This document shows, one piece after another, positions 1-7,742 of a stretch of 64,000 nucleotides of DNA (the first letter of the stretch is position 1; each line of letters opens with the position of its first letter). The stretch lies in NCBI RefSeq assembly GCF_011761185.1, contig NZ_JAAOYM010000001.1, forward strand, positions 372,001 to 436,000. Direction: 5' to 3'. A program made the translations under genes and the position numbers. Under the pieces are notes generated by a model. It saw only the letters and a program-made list of their open reading frames with translations. It did no database searches and was not told the DNA's origin. Source of the stretch: Saccharomonospora amisosensis. GTDB taxonomy: Bacteria; Actinomycetota; Actinomycetes; Mycobacteriales; Pseudonocardiaceae.

Positions 1-2
1 GT

Positions 3-692
3 TTTCCCTCCATCGTCGGGCCGTTCCAGAACGCGCCCGTCCGCGAGATCCAGCCCCCCGATCCCGCACTGCAGAACAGCCAGGTGGTGCGTGAGCTACG
101 GGACAGTGTGCTCAAGATCCGGGGTGTCGCGCCTTCCTGCTCGCGCTCCCTCGAGGGCAGCGGGTTCGCGGTCTCGCCCGACCGCGTGGTGACCAACGCG
201 CACGTCGTCGCGGGCACCGACGAGGTATCTGTCGAGACCGACGAAGGCAGTCGCAGTGCCACGGTGGTCTACTACGACCCCGGTACCGATGTCGCCGTAC
301 TGGCGGTTCCCGGCCTGGACGCGGAACCGTTGCGGCTGGCGGCGGAGGACGCGGGAGCAGGTGACGACGCCATCGCACTCGGCTACCCGCTGGACGGACC
401 GTACACGGCGTCTCCAACGCGCATCCGAGAGCGGATCACCCTGCGCGGACCGGACATCTACGACGCCAACACGGTGCAGCGGGACGTCTTCACGGTGCGC
501 GGCCAGGTGCGCAGCGGAAACTCCGGCGGCCCGCTCGTCGACCCGCAAGGAGAGGTGGTCGGGGTGGTGTTCGGCGCCTCGGTGGAGGACCCCGACACCG
601 GCTTCGTGCTCACCGCGGACGAGGTTCGCGCGGAGGTCGAGCAGGCGCCTGGCTTCACCACCGAGGAACCGACGGGGCCGTGTACCGCGTGA
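3..692 (+). CDS. marP: MarP-like periplasmic serine protease, 5' end cut by window
   Basis: This is the C-terminal trypsin-like protease domain of a MarP-type membrane-tethered serine protease, which in mycobacteria protects against acid and oxidative stress. The reading frame is open from base 3, so the N-terminal transmembrane segments lie outside the window. The triad is visible: His in VTNAHVVAG (codon at 201), Asp in GTDVAVL and Ser in SGNSGGP (codon near 522). Two cysteines, one in APSCS and one in GPCTA near the end, match the pair that forms the regulatory disulfide in the mycobacterial protein. The gene is convergent with the EphE-like hydrolase 10 bases further on, the same neighbourhood as rv3671c/rv3670. 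The internal GTG at 84 is not a believable start because homology continues upstream. Confidence 0.9.
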   Translation, partial: FPSIVGPFQNAPVREIQPPDPALQNSQVVRELRDSVLKIRGVAPSCSRSLEGSGFAVSPDRVVTNAHVVAGTDEVSVETDEGSRSATVVYYDPGTDVAVLAVPGLDAEPLRLAAEDAGAGDDAIALGYPLDGPYTASPTRIRERITLRGPDIYDANTVQRDVFTVRGQVRSGNSGGPLVDPQGEVVGVVFGASVEDPDTGFVLTADEVRAEVEQAPGFTTEEPTGPCTA

Positions 693-702
693 AGCAGCGG
701 GT

Positions 703-1650
703 TCACTTCCCGCGTAGGAACTCCACCAGCACCTTCGTCGTGGTCGCTGGATCCTCCAACTGCGGGTAGTGCCCGATGTCGGGCCGGAGCTCGAACCGCG
801 AGTACGGGCCCAGCCACGGCGCCGAATCCCGTGCCGTCTCGACCAGCACGACCGGGTCGGCCGCGCCGTGCAGTTGCAGGACCGGCATCCGCAGCCGGGT
901 GTCGACCGCGTCGGCGAATCGCCTGCCGTCGCCTCGAAACTGTGACCGGAATGCCCAGCGGTAGTACTCAAGCGCGCTGTGCGCTACACCGGGCACGAGC
1001 ATCGCTCTGCGGAAGGTCGCCGCAGTATGCGGGAAGTCCGGGCCGGAGTGCCATGCCTTGCCCGACCAGTCGTGCAGCAGCCGCTCCACGGCAGCCGCGC
1101 TGTCGGCCACCAGCCAACGTTCCGGCGCGATCGGCAGCTGGAACCGCAGCAGGTGTGCCATCGCACGTGCCTGTCCCTGCTTGCGCAGGGCACCGCGGGC
1201 GACAGCCGAGCGAAGCGCAAGCGGGTGAGCGGAGCCGAACACGCTGACCGAGCTCACCACGCGCGGATGCAGCGTCGCCGCCGACCACGCGAGCATGCCG
1301 CCCCAGGCATGGCCAACCAGGTGTGCCTTTCGCTCCCCCAACGCGCGGACCAGTCCCGCCACGTCACCTGCCAGCGTCCACGCGTCGTAGCCACGCGGAG
1401 GTTTGTCGGAGTCACCGTAGCCGCGCAGGTCGGCGGCGACCGCGCGGAAACCGGCATCGGCCAGCGTGCGCAGTTGGTGGTGCCAGGTCCACCAGAACTC
1501 GGCGAAACCGTGTAGCAGCAACACCATCGGACCGGAGCCGGCCTCGGCCACGTGCAGCCGGATACCGTTGGCCGAGACGTCGCGGTGCGTCCATGGGCCG
1601 TCGAGCCGCACTGTCGACGGGTCGGGAGCCGGTACGAGTGGTGGTGCCAA
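703..1650 (-). CDS. EphE-like alpha/beta hydrolase with Ala at the nucleophile position
   Basis: This 315-residue protein has the epoxide-hydrolase-type alpha/beta hydrolase fold: oxyanion motif HGFAEFW (about 47-53), a cap with EYYRW, and a late His in DIGHYPQ. The nucleophile elbow reads GHAWGG, so residue 115 is Ala where epoxide hydrolases have Asp; the codon is GCC at 1306-1308 and the usual GAC differs by one base. The protein therefore may not hydrolyse epoxides by the usual covalent route. It sits directly behind the holin-like gene (6 bases apart) with a TTG start and no clear ribosome site, which suggests coupling; an internal GTG at 1611 is another possible start. Position next to marP matches ephE (rv3670). 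Substrate unknown. Confidence 0.85.
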   Translation of the reverse strand: MAPPLVPAPDPSTVRLDGPWTHRDVSANGIRLHVAEAGSGPMVLLLHGFAEFWWTWHHQLRTLADAGFRAVAADLRGYGDSDKPPRGYDAWTLAGDVAGLVRALGERKAHLVGHAWGGMLAWSAATLHPRVVSSVSVFGSAHPLALRSAVARGALRKQGQARAMAHLLRFQLPIAPERWLVADSAAAVERLLHDWSGKAWHSGPDFPHTAATFRRAMLVPGVAHSALEYYRWAFRSQFRGDGRRFADAVDTRLRMPVLQLHGAADPVVLVETARDSAPWLGPYSRFELRPDIGHYPQLEDPATTTKVLVEFLRGK

Positions 1651-1656
1651 TTCAGG

Positions 1657-2190
1657 TCAGCGTCGCGCGGACGGATCGAGACCCGGTACGGCAGTCGCGC
1701 CGTTCCCGCCCTGCTCGGAAGGCTTGCGGACCCGCAGCGTCGCGGCTGTCTCCCTGAGACTGTCGATGGAGCGTTGCGGCGCCCTGATCCGCTTGACCTT
1801 GCGGTAGCCGAGCAGTCCGAAGAGGGCCGTGGTCACCAACATCAGCCCGAAGACGATGAGGAACGCCGCCCATCGCGGCAGCCACTCGGTCAGCAGTTCG
1901 CCGAGGAAGAAAAAGAAGAAGAACGAACTGTACAGGCCGACTACGCCCGCGACGACGAAGAAGATGCTGCCCTTGAGCGCCTTCTTGGCCTCGGCGGCCG
2001 TCTCCGCCTTGATCAGCTCGACCTCGGCTCTGACCAGAGTCGACATGTGCTGTGTGGCGTCCATGACCAGCGCGCCGATGGACTGCGCGTCCGCGCCTTC
2101 TCCGTCGTCTGCTGACAACGGGATGTAGGGCACGCCTGTGGCCCGGTCGCTGTCGTTGACGTGGTGTTTGGGGCTGCTCACGCGCCTCAT
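1657..2190 (-). CDS. Holin-superfamily-III-like membrane protein (Rv3669 type)
   Basis: A 177-residue membrane protein of the phage holin 3_6 type that is common in actinobacterial chromosomes and is not of prophage origin here. Residues about 40-70 form an amphipathic helix rich in Glu, Lys and Ala. Two membrane segments follow at about 75-98 (with a run of six Phe) and 105-128. The C-terminal tail is basic and disordered. It lies 12 bases downstream of nhaA and 6 bases upstream of the EphE-like gene, all on the same strand, so the three are probably cotranscribed. Function is not established for this family. A GTG at 2181 with GAGG upstream is an alternative start. Confidence 0.75.
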   Translation of the reverse strand: MRRVSSPKHHVNDSDRATGVPYIPLSADDGEGADAQSIGALVMDATQHMSTLVRAEVELIKAETAAEAKKALKGSIFFVVAGVVGLYSSFFFFFFLGELLTEWLPRWAAFLIVFGLMLVTTALFGLLGYRKVKRIRAPQRSIDSLRETAATLRVRKPSEQGGNGATAVPGLDPSARR

Positions 2191-2202
2191 CGTGCCATGT
2201 GA

Positions 2203-3417
2203 TCAATCCGATGGCTCGCCGGGCGCGCCCCTGGCATGCACTTTGCTCCTGCGCAGCAGCAGCACGGCCGCCGACAGCGAGGCGACGGCCGACGCCAGCA
2301 ACACGGCGGCCTTGGCGAGATCGACCAGTTCGCCGTCGAGGGCCAGCTCGGCGATCAGCAGGCTCACGGTGAAACCGACCGCGCCGAGCATGGAGAGTGC
2401 GCCGAGGTCGAGCCACCCCAGGGTCGAGGGCAGCCGGGCGAGCCGGGTGCGCACGGCGAGCGCGCTCGCGCCGAGAATGCCGACCACCTTGCCCAGCAGC
2501 AACCCGACCAGCACGGCGAGCGAAATAGGGTTGGAGAACACCGCGCCGAGCGAGTCTGCGCTGATGGCGATGCCCGCGGCGAACAGCGCGAACACCGGTA
2601 CGGCCACGCCCGCCGACCAGGGCTGCAGCCGGTGTTCCAGCCGCAGCGCGGGAGCCTCGTGCTCGCCTGGATCAGGGCGGACGCGCGTCAGCAGGCCGAG
2701 CGCGACGCCCGCGATCGTGGCGTGAATGCCGGAGGAGTGCACCGCTACCCAGACGACCGCTGCCAGCGGCACGTAGATCCACCATGCCCGGACCCGTTTG
2801 TGTTGCAGGTAGGCGTACAGCGCCAGCCCCACCACCGCGATCCCGGCGGCGAGCAGGTTGAAGCTCGCCGTGAACAGCACCGCGATGACGATGATGGCTC
2901 CGAGGTCGTCGACGACGGCGAGCGACAGCAGGAAGACTCGGGCGGCTCCCGGCAGGTTGGACCCCGTGAGCGCGAGTACCCCGAGCGCGAACGCGATGTC
3001 CGTGGCCACCGGGATGGCCCACGCCTGCTCGATTCCCGGCTCGCCCCAGCCGACGGTGAGTGCGATGCCCGCGGGCACGAGCATCCCGCCGAGCGCGGCA
3101 ACGATCGGTAGCGCTGCCGCCTTGATGTCGGACAGCTCGCCGACCACCAACTCGCGCTTGAGTTCCAGCCCGACGACGAAGAAGAACAGTGCCAGCAGCC
3201 CGTCCTTGGCCCAGTCCCCGACGGAAAGGTGCAGGTGCAGCGCCTCGGGCCCGATCTCGAAGTCCCGCACCGCGCGATAGACGTCGCCGAGCGCGGAGTT
3301 GGCCCACAGCAGCGCGATGGCCGTCGCGACGAGCAGGATGATCCCGCCGGTGGTCTCGGTGCGCAGGAAGCGGGCGAACTCCGAGACGGCTTGGTTCGGG
3401 CGGCGGGGGGTACTCAC
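2203..3417 (-). CDS. nhaA: Na+/H+ antiporter NhaA
   Basis: The 404-residue protein is a full-length NhaA, an inner-membrane antiporter exporting Na+ in exchange for H+. Diagnostic motifs are all present: VATDIAFALGV with the unwound-helix Asp, AVVDDLGAI with the paired Asp residues of the ion-binding site, and GLELKRELV near the start. About twelve hydrophobic segments are seen. The start is GTG at 3417 with GGAG eight bases before it. It leads a probable operon with the holin-like and EphE-like genes. The C-terminus is hydrophobic and ends in a short basic tail. Confidence 0.93.
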   Translation of the reverse strand: MSTPRRPNQAVSEFARFLRTETTGGIILLVATAIALLWANSALGDVYRAVRDFEIGPEALHLHLSVGDWAKDGLLALFFFVVGLELKRELVVGELSDIKAAALPIVAALGGMLVPAGIALTVGWGEPGIEQAWAIPVATDIAFALGVLALTGSNLPGAARVFLLSLAVVDDLGAIIVIAVLFTASFNLLAAGIAVVGLALYAYLQHKRVRAWWIYVPLAAVVWVAVHSSGIHATIAGVALGLLTRVRPDPGEHEAPALRLEHRLQPWSAGVAVPVFALFAAGIAISADSLGAVFSNPISLAVLVGLLLGKVVGILGASALAVRTRLARLPSTLGWLDLGALSMLGAVGFTVSLLIAELALDGELVDLAKAAVLLASAVASLSAAVLLLRRSKVHARGAPGEPSD

Positions 3418-3545
3418 GGGCGGCTCCAGGGGTCGGCTCGACGGACGCCGACCAGACTTCCCGGCACACCTGGCAGGACCCTATCAACGGGACTCGGGTG
3501 GGTCCGTGTTGTTCGTGATCGCCGCCACTGCTCGTGAGGGCTCCG

Positions 3546-4274
3546 TCAGCCCACGGCTATGCCGGAAACCAGGCCGACGAAGTAGGTCACGACCATGGTC
3601 AGTGTTCCGACGCCCACGTTGCGTGCGATCGCCTTGCCGATGGGTGCATTGCCGAGCCGGGCGCTGATCCATCCGGTGAGCGCGAGCGCCACCACGACCG
3701 CTGCGCCGCAGGCCAACACCCGAGCCGAGACCGGCGGCAAGGTGATGCCAAGCAGCGGCAGCATCGCCCCGACGGTGAACGCCGCGAACGAAACCCACGC
3801 CGCCTGCCACGGCGAGGTCAACTCGTTCGGATCGATCTGCAGCTCCGCCTCGGCGTGTGCCCGCAGCGGGTCCTTCTCGGTGAGTTCACGCGCCACCTGT
3901 GCCGCGAGTTTGGGAGAGAGTCCCTTGCTCTCGTAAATCTCGGCGAGCTCGCGCTCCTCCTCCTCCGGCATCGTGTGCAGCTCGTACTTCTCCAGCCGGA
4001 GCATGGCGCGCTCGGTGTCGCGCTGAGCCGACACGGACACGAACTCGCCGCCCGCCATCGACAGGGCTCCCGCCGCCAGGCCCGCGATACCGGCGAGCAG
4101 GATCGCGGTGAGATCGGTGGTGGCGCCCGCGACCCCGACGACGAGTCCGGCGACGGAGACGATGCCGTCGTTGGCGCCGAGCACACCGGCGCGCAACCAG
4201 TTCAGCTTGCCGCCGAGCCGGTCGTGATGTGGCTCGCCCAGGTGCCTGCCGCCCGGGCCGGGTAGCTCGCTCAC
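3546..4274 (-). CDS. VIT-family (CCC1/VIT1-like) metal transporter
   Basis: A 242-residue VIT-family membrane protein, related to vacuolar iron transporter VIT1/CCC1, expected to move Fe2+ or Mn2+ across the membrane. The hallmark first helix reads GVLGANDGIVSVAGLVVGVAG and a second small-residue helix, GLAAGALSMAGGEFVSV, follows. A Glu-rich cytoplasmic segment of about 60 residues (EEEERELAEIYESKG) lies between helices two and three, as in family members that bind metal there. Three C-terminal membrane segments follow. GTG start at 4274 has GGAAGG upstream. It is a single gene, divergent from the OsmC gene. Metal specificity cannot be read from sequence; no IdeR-like box was seen upstream. 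Confidence 0.85.
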   Translation of the reverse strand: MSELPGPGGRHLGEPHHDRLGGKLNWLRAGVLGANDGIVSVAGLVVGVAGATTDLTAILLAGIAGLAAGALSMAGGEFVSVSAQRDTERAMLRLEKYELHTMPEEEERELAEIYESKGLSPKLAAQVARELTEKDPLRAHAEAELQIDPNELTSPWQAAWVSFAAFTVGAMLPLLGITLPPVSARVLACGAAVVVALALTGWISARLGNAPIGKAIARNVGVGTLTMVVTYFVGLVSGIAVG

Positions 4275-4407
4275 CGCACCTTCCTGCCGTGTTGGATGCC
4301 GTGTCCCGCTGTTTCGGGAAGGATGCTGATGTCGGTGATCAATGCGACGGTCCGTGTCAACGTCCGCACGACTGCCATTCCCGGATCGTACGTCAGGAGG
4401 AGGCGAG

Positions 4408-4884
4408 ATGGCTCAGCGACAGCACAGCTACGCGCTGACCGTGCGGTGGACGGGTAACCGCGGTAGCGGCACGTCGGGGTACGCGGCGTTCGGCAGGGAA
4501 CACGAGGTGCTGGCGACCGGCAAACCCACGCTCGTGGGCACGGCCGACCCCGCCTTCCGAGGTGACCCAGCACGCTGGAGTCCCGAGGACTTGCTCGTCG
4601 CCGCGCTGTCGCAGTGCCACATGCTGTGGTACCTGGCGCTGTGCGCTCACGCGAAGGTGATTGTGACCGACTACGTGGACGACGCGACGGGAACCATGGC
4701 CGAACACTCTGGCGGTGCTGGTGAGTTCACCGAGGTGGTGCTTCGCCCGAGGGTGACGGTGGCGCGGTCCGACATGGTGAGCAAGGCCGGTGACCTGCAC
4801 ACGCCTGCCCATGAGAAGTGCTTCATCGCGCGTTCGGTGAACTTCACCGTCAAGCACGAGCCGACGATTCTCGTCGCGAGCTGA
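4408..4884 (+). CDS. OsmC family protein
   Basis: A 158-residue OsmC/Ohr-superfamily protein, a family of thiol peroxidases that reduce organic hydroperoxides. The two catalytic cysteines are visible in ALSQCHMLWYL and HEKCFIARS. The SQCHMLWYL form is typical of the general OsmC-like branch rather than classical Ohr. The start is the ATG at 4408, preceded by a strong AGGAGGCGAG ribosome site; the same frame stays open further upstream without a better start. The gene is monocistronic and ends against a strong hairpin shared with the convergent DUF6319-type gene. Confidence 0.87.
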   Translation: MAQRQHSYALTVRWTGNRGSGTSGYAAFGREHEVLATGKPTLVGTADPAFRGDPARWSPEDLLVAALSQCHMLWYLALCAHAKVIVTDYVDDATGTMAEHSGGAGEFTEVVLRPRVTVARSDMVSKAGDLHTPAHEKCFIARSVNFTVKHEPTILVAS

Positions 4885-4900
4885 GTCCGGTAGCCGGATC

Positions 4901-4935
4901 GGCCGTGAGTGCCCCGAGCAGGGGCACTCACGGCC
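4901..4935. terminator. Bidirectional hairpin terminator between OsmC and DUF6319 genes
   Basis: A perfect 15-bp stem (4901-4915 with 4921-4935) and a five-base GAGCA loop fills the gap between two convergent genes. There is no long U tract on either side, as is common for actinobacterial terminators. Confidence 0.75.
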
Positions 4936-4941
4936 ACCGCT

Positions 4942-5391
4942 TCAGCTCTCCAGTTCGGCCAGAGCCTGCTTCGCCTGCTCCAGTTGGGCTTCGAGCTCGG
5001 CCACCTTCGCCTGCTGCTGCTCCCGCGCGGCGTTGATCACCTCGTCGATCGGGGTGGAAAGGTCCTCGTGCAACTCCTTGGCGGCACGCGACACCGCGGA
5101 GGCGGGAATGTCGAGACCACGAGCCACCCATTTGCTGCCGTGCTTGAGTTCGGCCTGCCACTCACCGTCGGCGGTCCCCGTCACCGTCAGCGTCAGCTCG
5201 ACAGTGCGCGTCTTGCGGGCGCTGCCCTTGGCTCGGCCACGCTGGGCCTTGCCCTTTTCCTGCCGGTCCTCGGCCGTGTTCGGGTCTTGTGCCGAGGCGG
5301 CGGCGTCCCCGCCGCCCGCAGCGGGAGAGGTCTGGTCCTGTTCCTGTGCGGTCTCCTGGGGGGCTTGCTGTGTGGCGGTGTCAACGGTCAT
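4942..5391 (-). CDS. DUF6319-like small protein with coiled-coil end, behind a LexA-like box
   Basis: I do not know its function; it resembles short actinobacterial proteins annotated DUF6319. The 149 residues divide into an acidic, Gln/Ala-rich disordered head (1-50), a Lys/Arg-rich stretch (GKAQRGRAKGSARKTRT, about 52-68), a compact domain (70-115) containing WQAELKHGSKWVARGLDIP, and a C-terminal heptad-like helix (AKVAELEAQLEQAKQALAELE) likely to form a coiled coil. The basic stretch could bind nucleic acid. The start is ATG at 5391, chosen for the AAGGAGG ribosome site just upstream. A near-perfect LexA-type palindrome lies 48-63 bases before the start, so DNA-damage control is a reasonable guess. 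Monocistronic. Confidence 0.7.
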   Translation of the reverse strand: MTVDTATQQAPQETAQEQDQTSPAAGGGDAAASAQDPNTAEDRQEKGKAQRGRAKGSARKTRTVELTLTVTGTADGEWQAELKHGSKWVARGLDIPASAVSRAAKELHEDLSTPIDEVINAAREQQQAKVAELEAQLEQAKQALAELES

Positions 5392-5964
5392 CGCTGTCGC
5401 CTCCTTGCCGGCGGGTGGTCTCCTCCAGCGGTCAAGGATAGAACATGCGTTCGATATGCCGGCAGTGGGTGACGCGGAGTTCTTTGGGTCGGGTGGTGAC
5501 GCGTGACGCGGTCGCTGGTTGCTTCGGTGTCCGTATTGATATCTCGGCGGAATACACCGAGACATATTCGCGCCGGCGAAGTGTTACACGGGTATACCCA
5601 AAAGGGTGAAAAAAAGCGTTGGCCGTAGCGTCGGGGCGTAACCATTCCCGCAGCTTGCGCACATTTTCACCTGGTCAGGCGACTTCAATGTTCATTGCCC
5701 GAGGTGGACCAGACCTGCTAGGAACATCGACGCGCTCTTCCTGGTGTTCGGCCATGTCGGTTCCGGCGGGCGGCCGGTTCGCCCTGTCCGTCGCCGGGGT
5801 GGAAAGCGGTGGACTACACCGGTGTGGAAGTGCGCCCGCGCCATGCCTATCACTTGCTACGTGCGGTTTCGCTGGAAAAGGGAGGCTGCTGTGAAGGCGG
5901 GAAACCTCTTTTGTTTTAATAGGCACCCTCGCTAAGTTGATCTATGCCCCAGGGACTGTGATTA
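5392..5964. other. Gene-free 573-base interval with AT-rich core
   Basis: No convincing gene is seen between the divergent starts of the DUF6319-type gene and the L,D-transpeptidase gene. The leftmost part holds a LexA-like box. Bases 5535-5615 are clearly AT-richer than the surroundings and contain an interrupted dyad (TCTCGG 5542-5547 with CCGAGA 5557-5562), a GGGTATACCC palindrome and a run of seven A. A second AT-rich patch with TTGTTTTAATAGG lies just before the L,D-transpeptidase start. These look like promoter and regulator sites; a small RNA cannot be excluded. Confidence 0.5.
5439..5454. promoter_or_regulatory. LexA (SOS) box candidate
   Basis: TAGAACATGCGTTCGA matches the actinobacterial/Bacillus-type SOS box TCGAAC-N4-GTTCGA with a single deviation (A for C in the second position). 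It is centred about 55 bases upstream of the DUF6319-type start on the minus strand, a normal operator distance. Confidence 0.6.
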
Positions 5965-6816
5965 ATGGAAAGAACAGAGATCCCGAGAGACTCCGCGGCC
6001 CGGACCATCCGCCGCGGTGGGTCCGTCGCTCCCGGTCGGTCCGTCGCTCCCGGTCGGTTGCTCGCCGTCGTCGGGGCGGCTGTGCTGGCGCTGCTCGTCG
6101 CGGGCTGCGGCGGTGACAGTGACGCGGGCCAGGCGAATGCGGCAGGCAAGCCCGACCAGGCCGCGCTGCCAGAGGCCACGACCTACGGCGATATTCCGGA
6201 GGCGCCGAAGGACCCCGAACCAGGCGCGGCGACGGATGGCGAGGTACTGCACCCCAAGCGCGAGCTCGTGGTGCACGACGGCGTCGACGGAAACCCGATC
6301 GCCAGGCTTCCTGTGAAGCAGGTCTCCTCGCCGACATGGGTTCCCGTCATCAAGCGTGAGGGCGATTGGGCACAGATCCTGCTTCCCTCGCGCCCCAACG
6401 GTGCCTCGGGTTGGATCAACACGGCGGGCGACGCCGTGGAGTCGGCCAACAACGACTACGTGGTCAATGTGGACCGGCAGAACTTCAGCCTGGAAATCCT
6501 CAAGGGAGACCAGCAACTCGGCGAGTGGACCATCGGCATCGGCGAACCCAAGTACCCGACGCCTGCGGGGCGGGCGTTCATCATCGCCTCGATCGAGGAG
6601 ACCGTGAACGACTACAGTCCGATCGTTCTCCCGCTCAGTGCCCATTCGGAGTCGCACACGACCTTCGGTGGGGGGCCCGGCACCGTCGGGATTCACACCT
6701 GGCCGGACAACAGCTTCGTTGGCAAGGCCAACAGTGACGGGTGCATCAGGGTGACCAAGGAAGCCCTAGATGAGCTCGTCAAGTTGCCGCTCGGGACGAT
6801 GGTCAACATCGTCTGA
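5965..6816 (+). CDS. Lipoprotein L,D-transpeptidase (YkuD domain)
   Basis: A 283-residue exported L,D-transpeptidase that would form 3-3 peptidoglycan cross-links on the outer face of the membrane. The N-terminus has a basic region, a hydrophobic helix (VVGAAVLALLVAG) and the lipobox LVAGC at about 47-51. A short linker and an SH3b-like domain (about 95-150, ending GASGWINTAGD) lead to the YkuD catalytic domain (about 158-283) with the His in VGIHTWPDN and the nucleophile in NSDGCIRV. The ATG at 5965 has AGGGAC upstream. Codons 20-31 contain a perfect 18-base tandem duplication. The secreted protein gene follows 75 bases on and may be cotranscribed. Confidence 0.9.
   Translation: MERTEIPRDSAARTIRRGGSVAPGRSVAPGRLLAVVGAAVLALLVAGCGGDSDAGQANAAGKPDQAALPEATTYGDIPEAPKDPEPGAATDGEVLHPKRELVVHDGVDGNPIARLPVKQVSSPTWVPVIKREGDWAQILLPSRPNGASGWINTAGDAVESANNDYVVNVDRQNFSLEILKGDQQLGEWTIGIGEPKYPTPAGRAFIIASIEETVNDYSPIVLPLSAHSESHTTFGGGPGTVGIHTWPDNSFVGKANSDGCIRVTKEALDELVKLPLGTMVNIV
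6021..6056 (+). repeat. 18-bp perfect tandem duplication inside the L,D-transpeptidase gene
   Basis: Two adjacent identical copies (6021-6038 and 6039-6056) of an 18-base unit encode SVAPGR twice in the cytoplasmic head of the lipoprotein. The length keeps frame, so copy-number change would be tolerated. Confidence 0.85.
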
Positions 6817-6890
6817 TGCGAACGGCGACGGGCAGCAACCATCCGAGAACCACCCGAAATTCCCTGTTCCCTCGATTGAAAGGTACTTTC

Positions 6891-7664
6891 TTGTCCACGA
6901 AGAGAACTGCCGCTTTCGGCGCCGGTGTCCTCTCCGCGCTGCTCGTCGGTGGCATCGCCTTCGCCCCGGTCGCGTCGGCGCAGGAGGTAGAGGACGAGGC
7001 CACCGCATTGCAGGCTGAGGGGCTCGTCGACATCACCCCGGTGCCGCACGTCGTCGGCTCCGGTAAGGATTCGCTGATCGCCGCGGACCTGCCGCCCGAC
7101 ACCGGCAGCCTGCTGCACGCGGGCGTGTTCAACGCGTTCGCCGAAGACGGCCACGCCAACGCCAGCACCGCCGACGTCCGGCTGACGCTGCCCGGCGCAC
7201 CGGAGATCGAGGCGTCGCTGATCGTCGCCGACTGTGAGAACCTCCAGGGCTCTACCTCGATCGCGAACCTGCGGGTCGGCGACCAGGAGATCAAGCTCGA
7301 CCAGATCCAGCCCAACCAGGAGCTCATTCCCGACCCCCTTGTCGGCGTCGCCCGGATCACCCTGAACAAGCAGGACCAGAACGATGACGGTTCGCTGAGC
7401 GTCACGGCGCTGGCTGTCGACCTGCTCAACGGCACGCAGACGCTGGACCTGTCGAAGGCCACCTGCACCGAGGGCGACTCCACGGAGCCGACCGACCCCG
7501 CCGAGCCGACCGACCCGACCGACCCGGCGGACCCGACCGTCGAGCCCACCGACCCCGGTGAGGACGACGGCGGTGACAACGACAACGCCGGTGACCGTGC
7601 CGACGAGAACGGCAACGCGCCCACCCCGGTTCCGCAGCCGGGCCACCTGGATGTGACCGGCTGA
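6891..7664 (+). CDS. Secreted choice-of-anchor-P-like protein with Thr-Asp-Pro repeat tail
   Basis: A 257-residue exported protein. The start is the TTG at 6891, supported by GAAAGG seven bases upstream and by a clean signal peptide beginning there (STKRTAAFGAGVLSALLVGG, cleavage after VASA); the frame is open further upstream but that part is not signal-like. Residues about 45-190 form a beta-rich domain like the choice-of-anchor-P family, with two cysteines (IVADCENL and KATCTEG) that could pair. The tail (about 195-255) is low complexity, with EPTD, DPTD and DPAD units followed by an Asp/Asn/Gly stretch. It has no sortase motif or C-terminal membrane helix. Role unknown; cell-surface structural protein is a guess. 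Confidence 0.7.
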   Translation: MSTKRTAAFGAGVLSALLVGGIAFAPVASAQEVEDEATALQAEGLVDITPVPHVVGSGKDSLIAADLPPDTGSLLHAGVFNAFAEDGHANASTADVRLTLPGAPEIEASLIVADCENLQGSTSIANLRVGDQEIKLDQIQPNQELIPDPLVGVARITLNKQDQNDDGSLSVTALAVDLLNGTQTLDLSKATCTEGDSTEPTDPAEPTDPTDPADPTVEPTDPGEDDGGDNDNAGDRADENGNAPTPVPQPGHLDVTG

Positions 7665-7690
7665 TCAGCTGATCGGCACGGCCACAAGAA

Positions 7691-7726
7691 GGGCGGCCTC
7701 CACCACGAGCAGGGTGGAGGCCGCCC
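7691..7726. terminator. Strong terminator hairpin between convergent genes
   Basis: A perfect 14-bp stem (7691-7704 with 7713-7726) with an 8-base loop, flanked by AA on the left and TTT on the right, so it reads as an intrinsic terminator from both directions for the secreted protein gene and acsA. Confidence 0.85.
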
Positions 7727-7742
7727 TTTCGTCGCGCCCTGG

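Noticed and set aside
1657-2190. Prophage signal from the holin-like gene
   Set aside because: No other phage genes are present; this holin-like family is a normal chromosomal gene next to ephE/nhaA-type neighbours.
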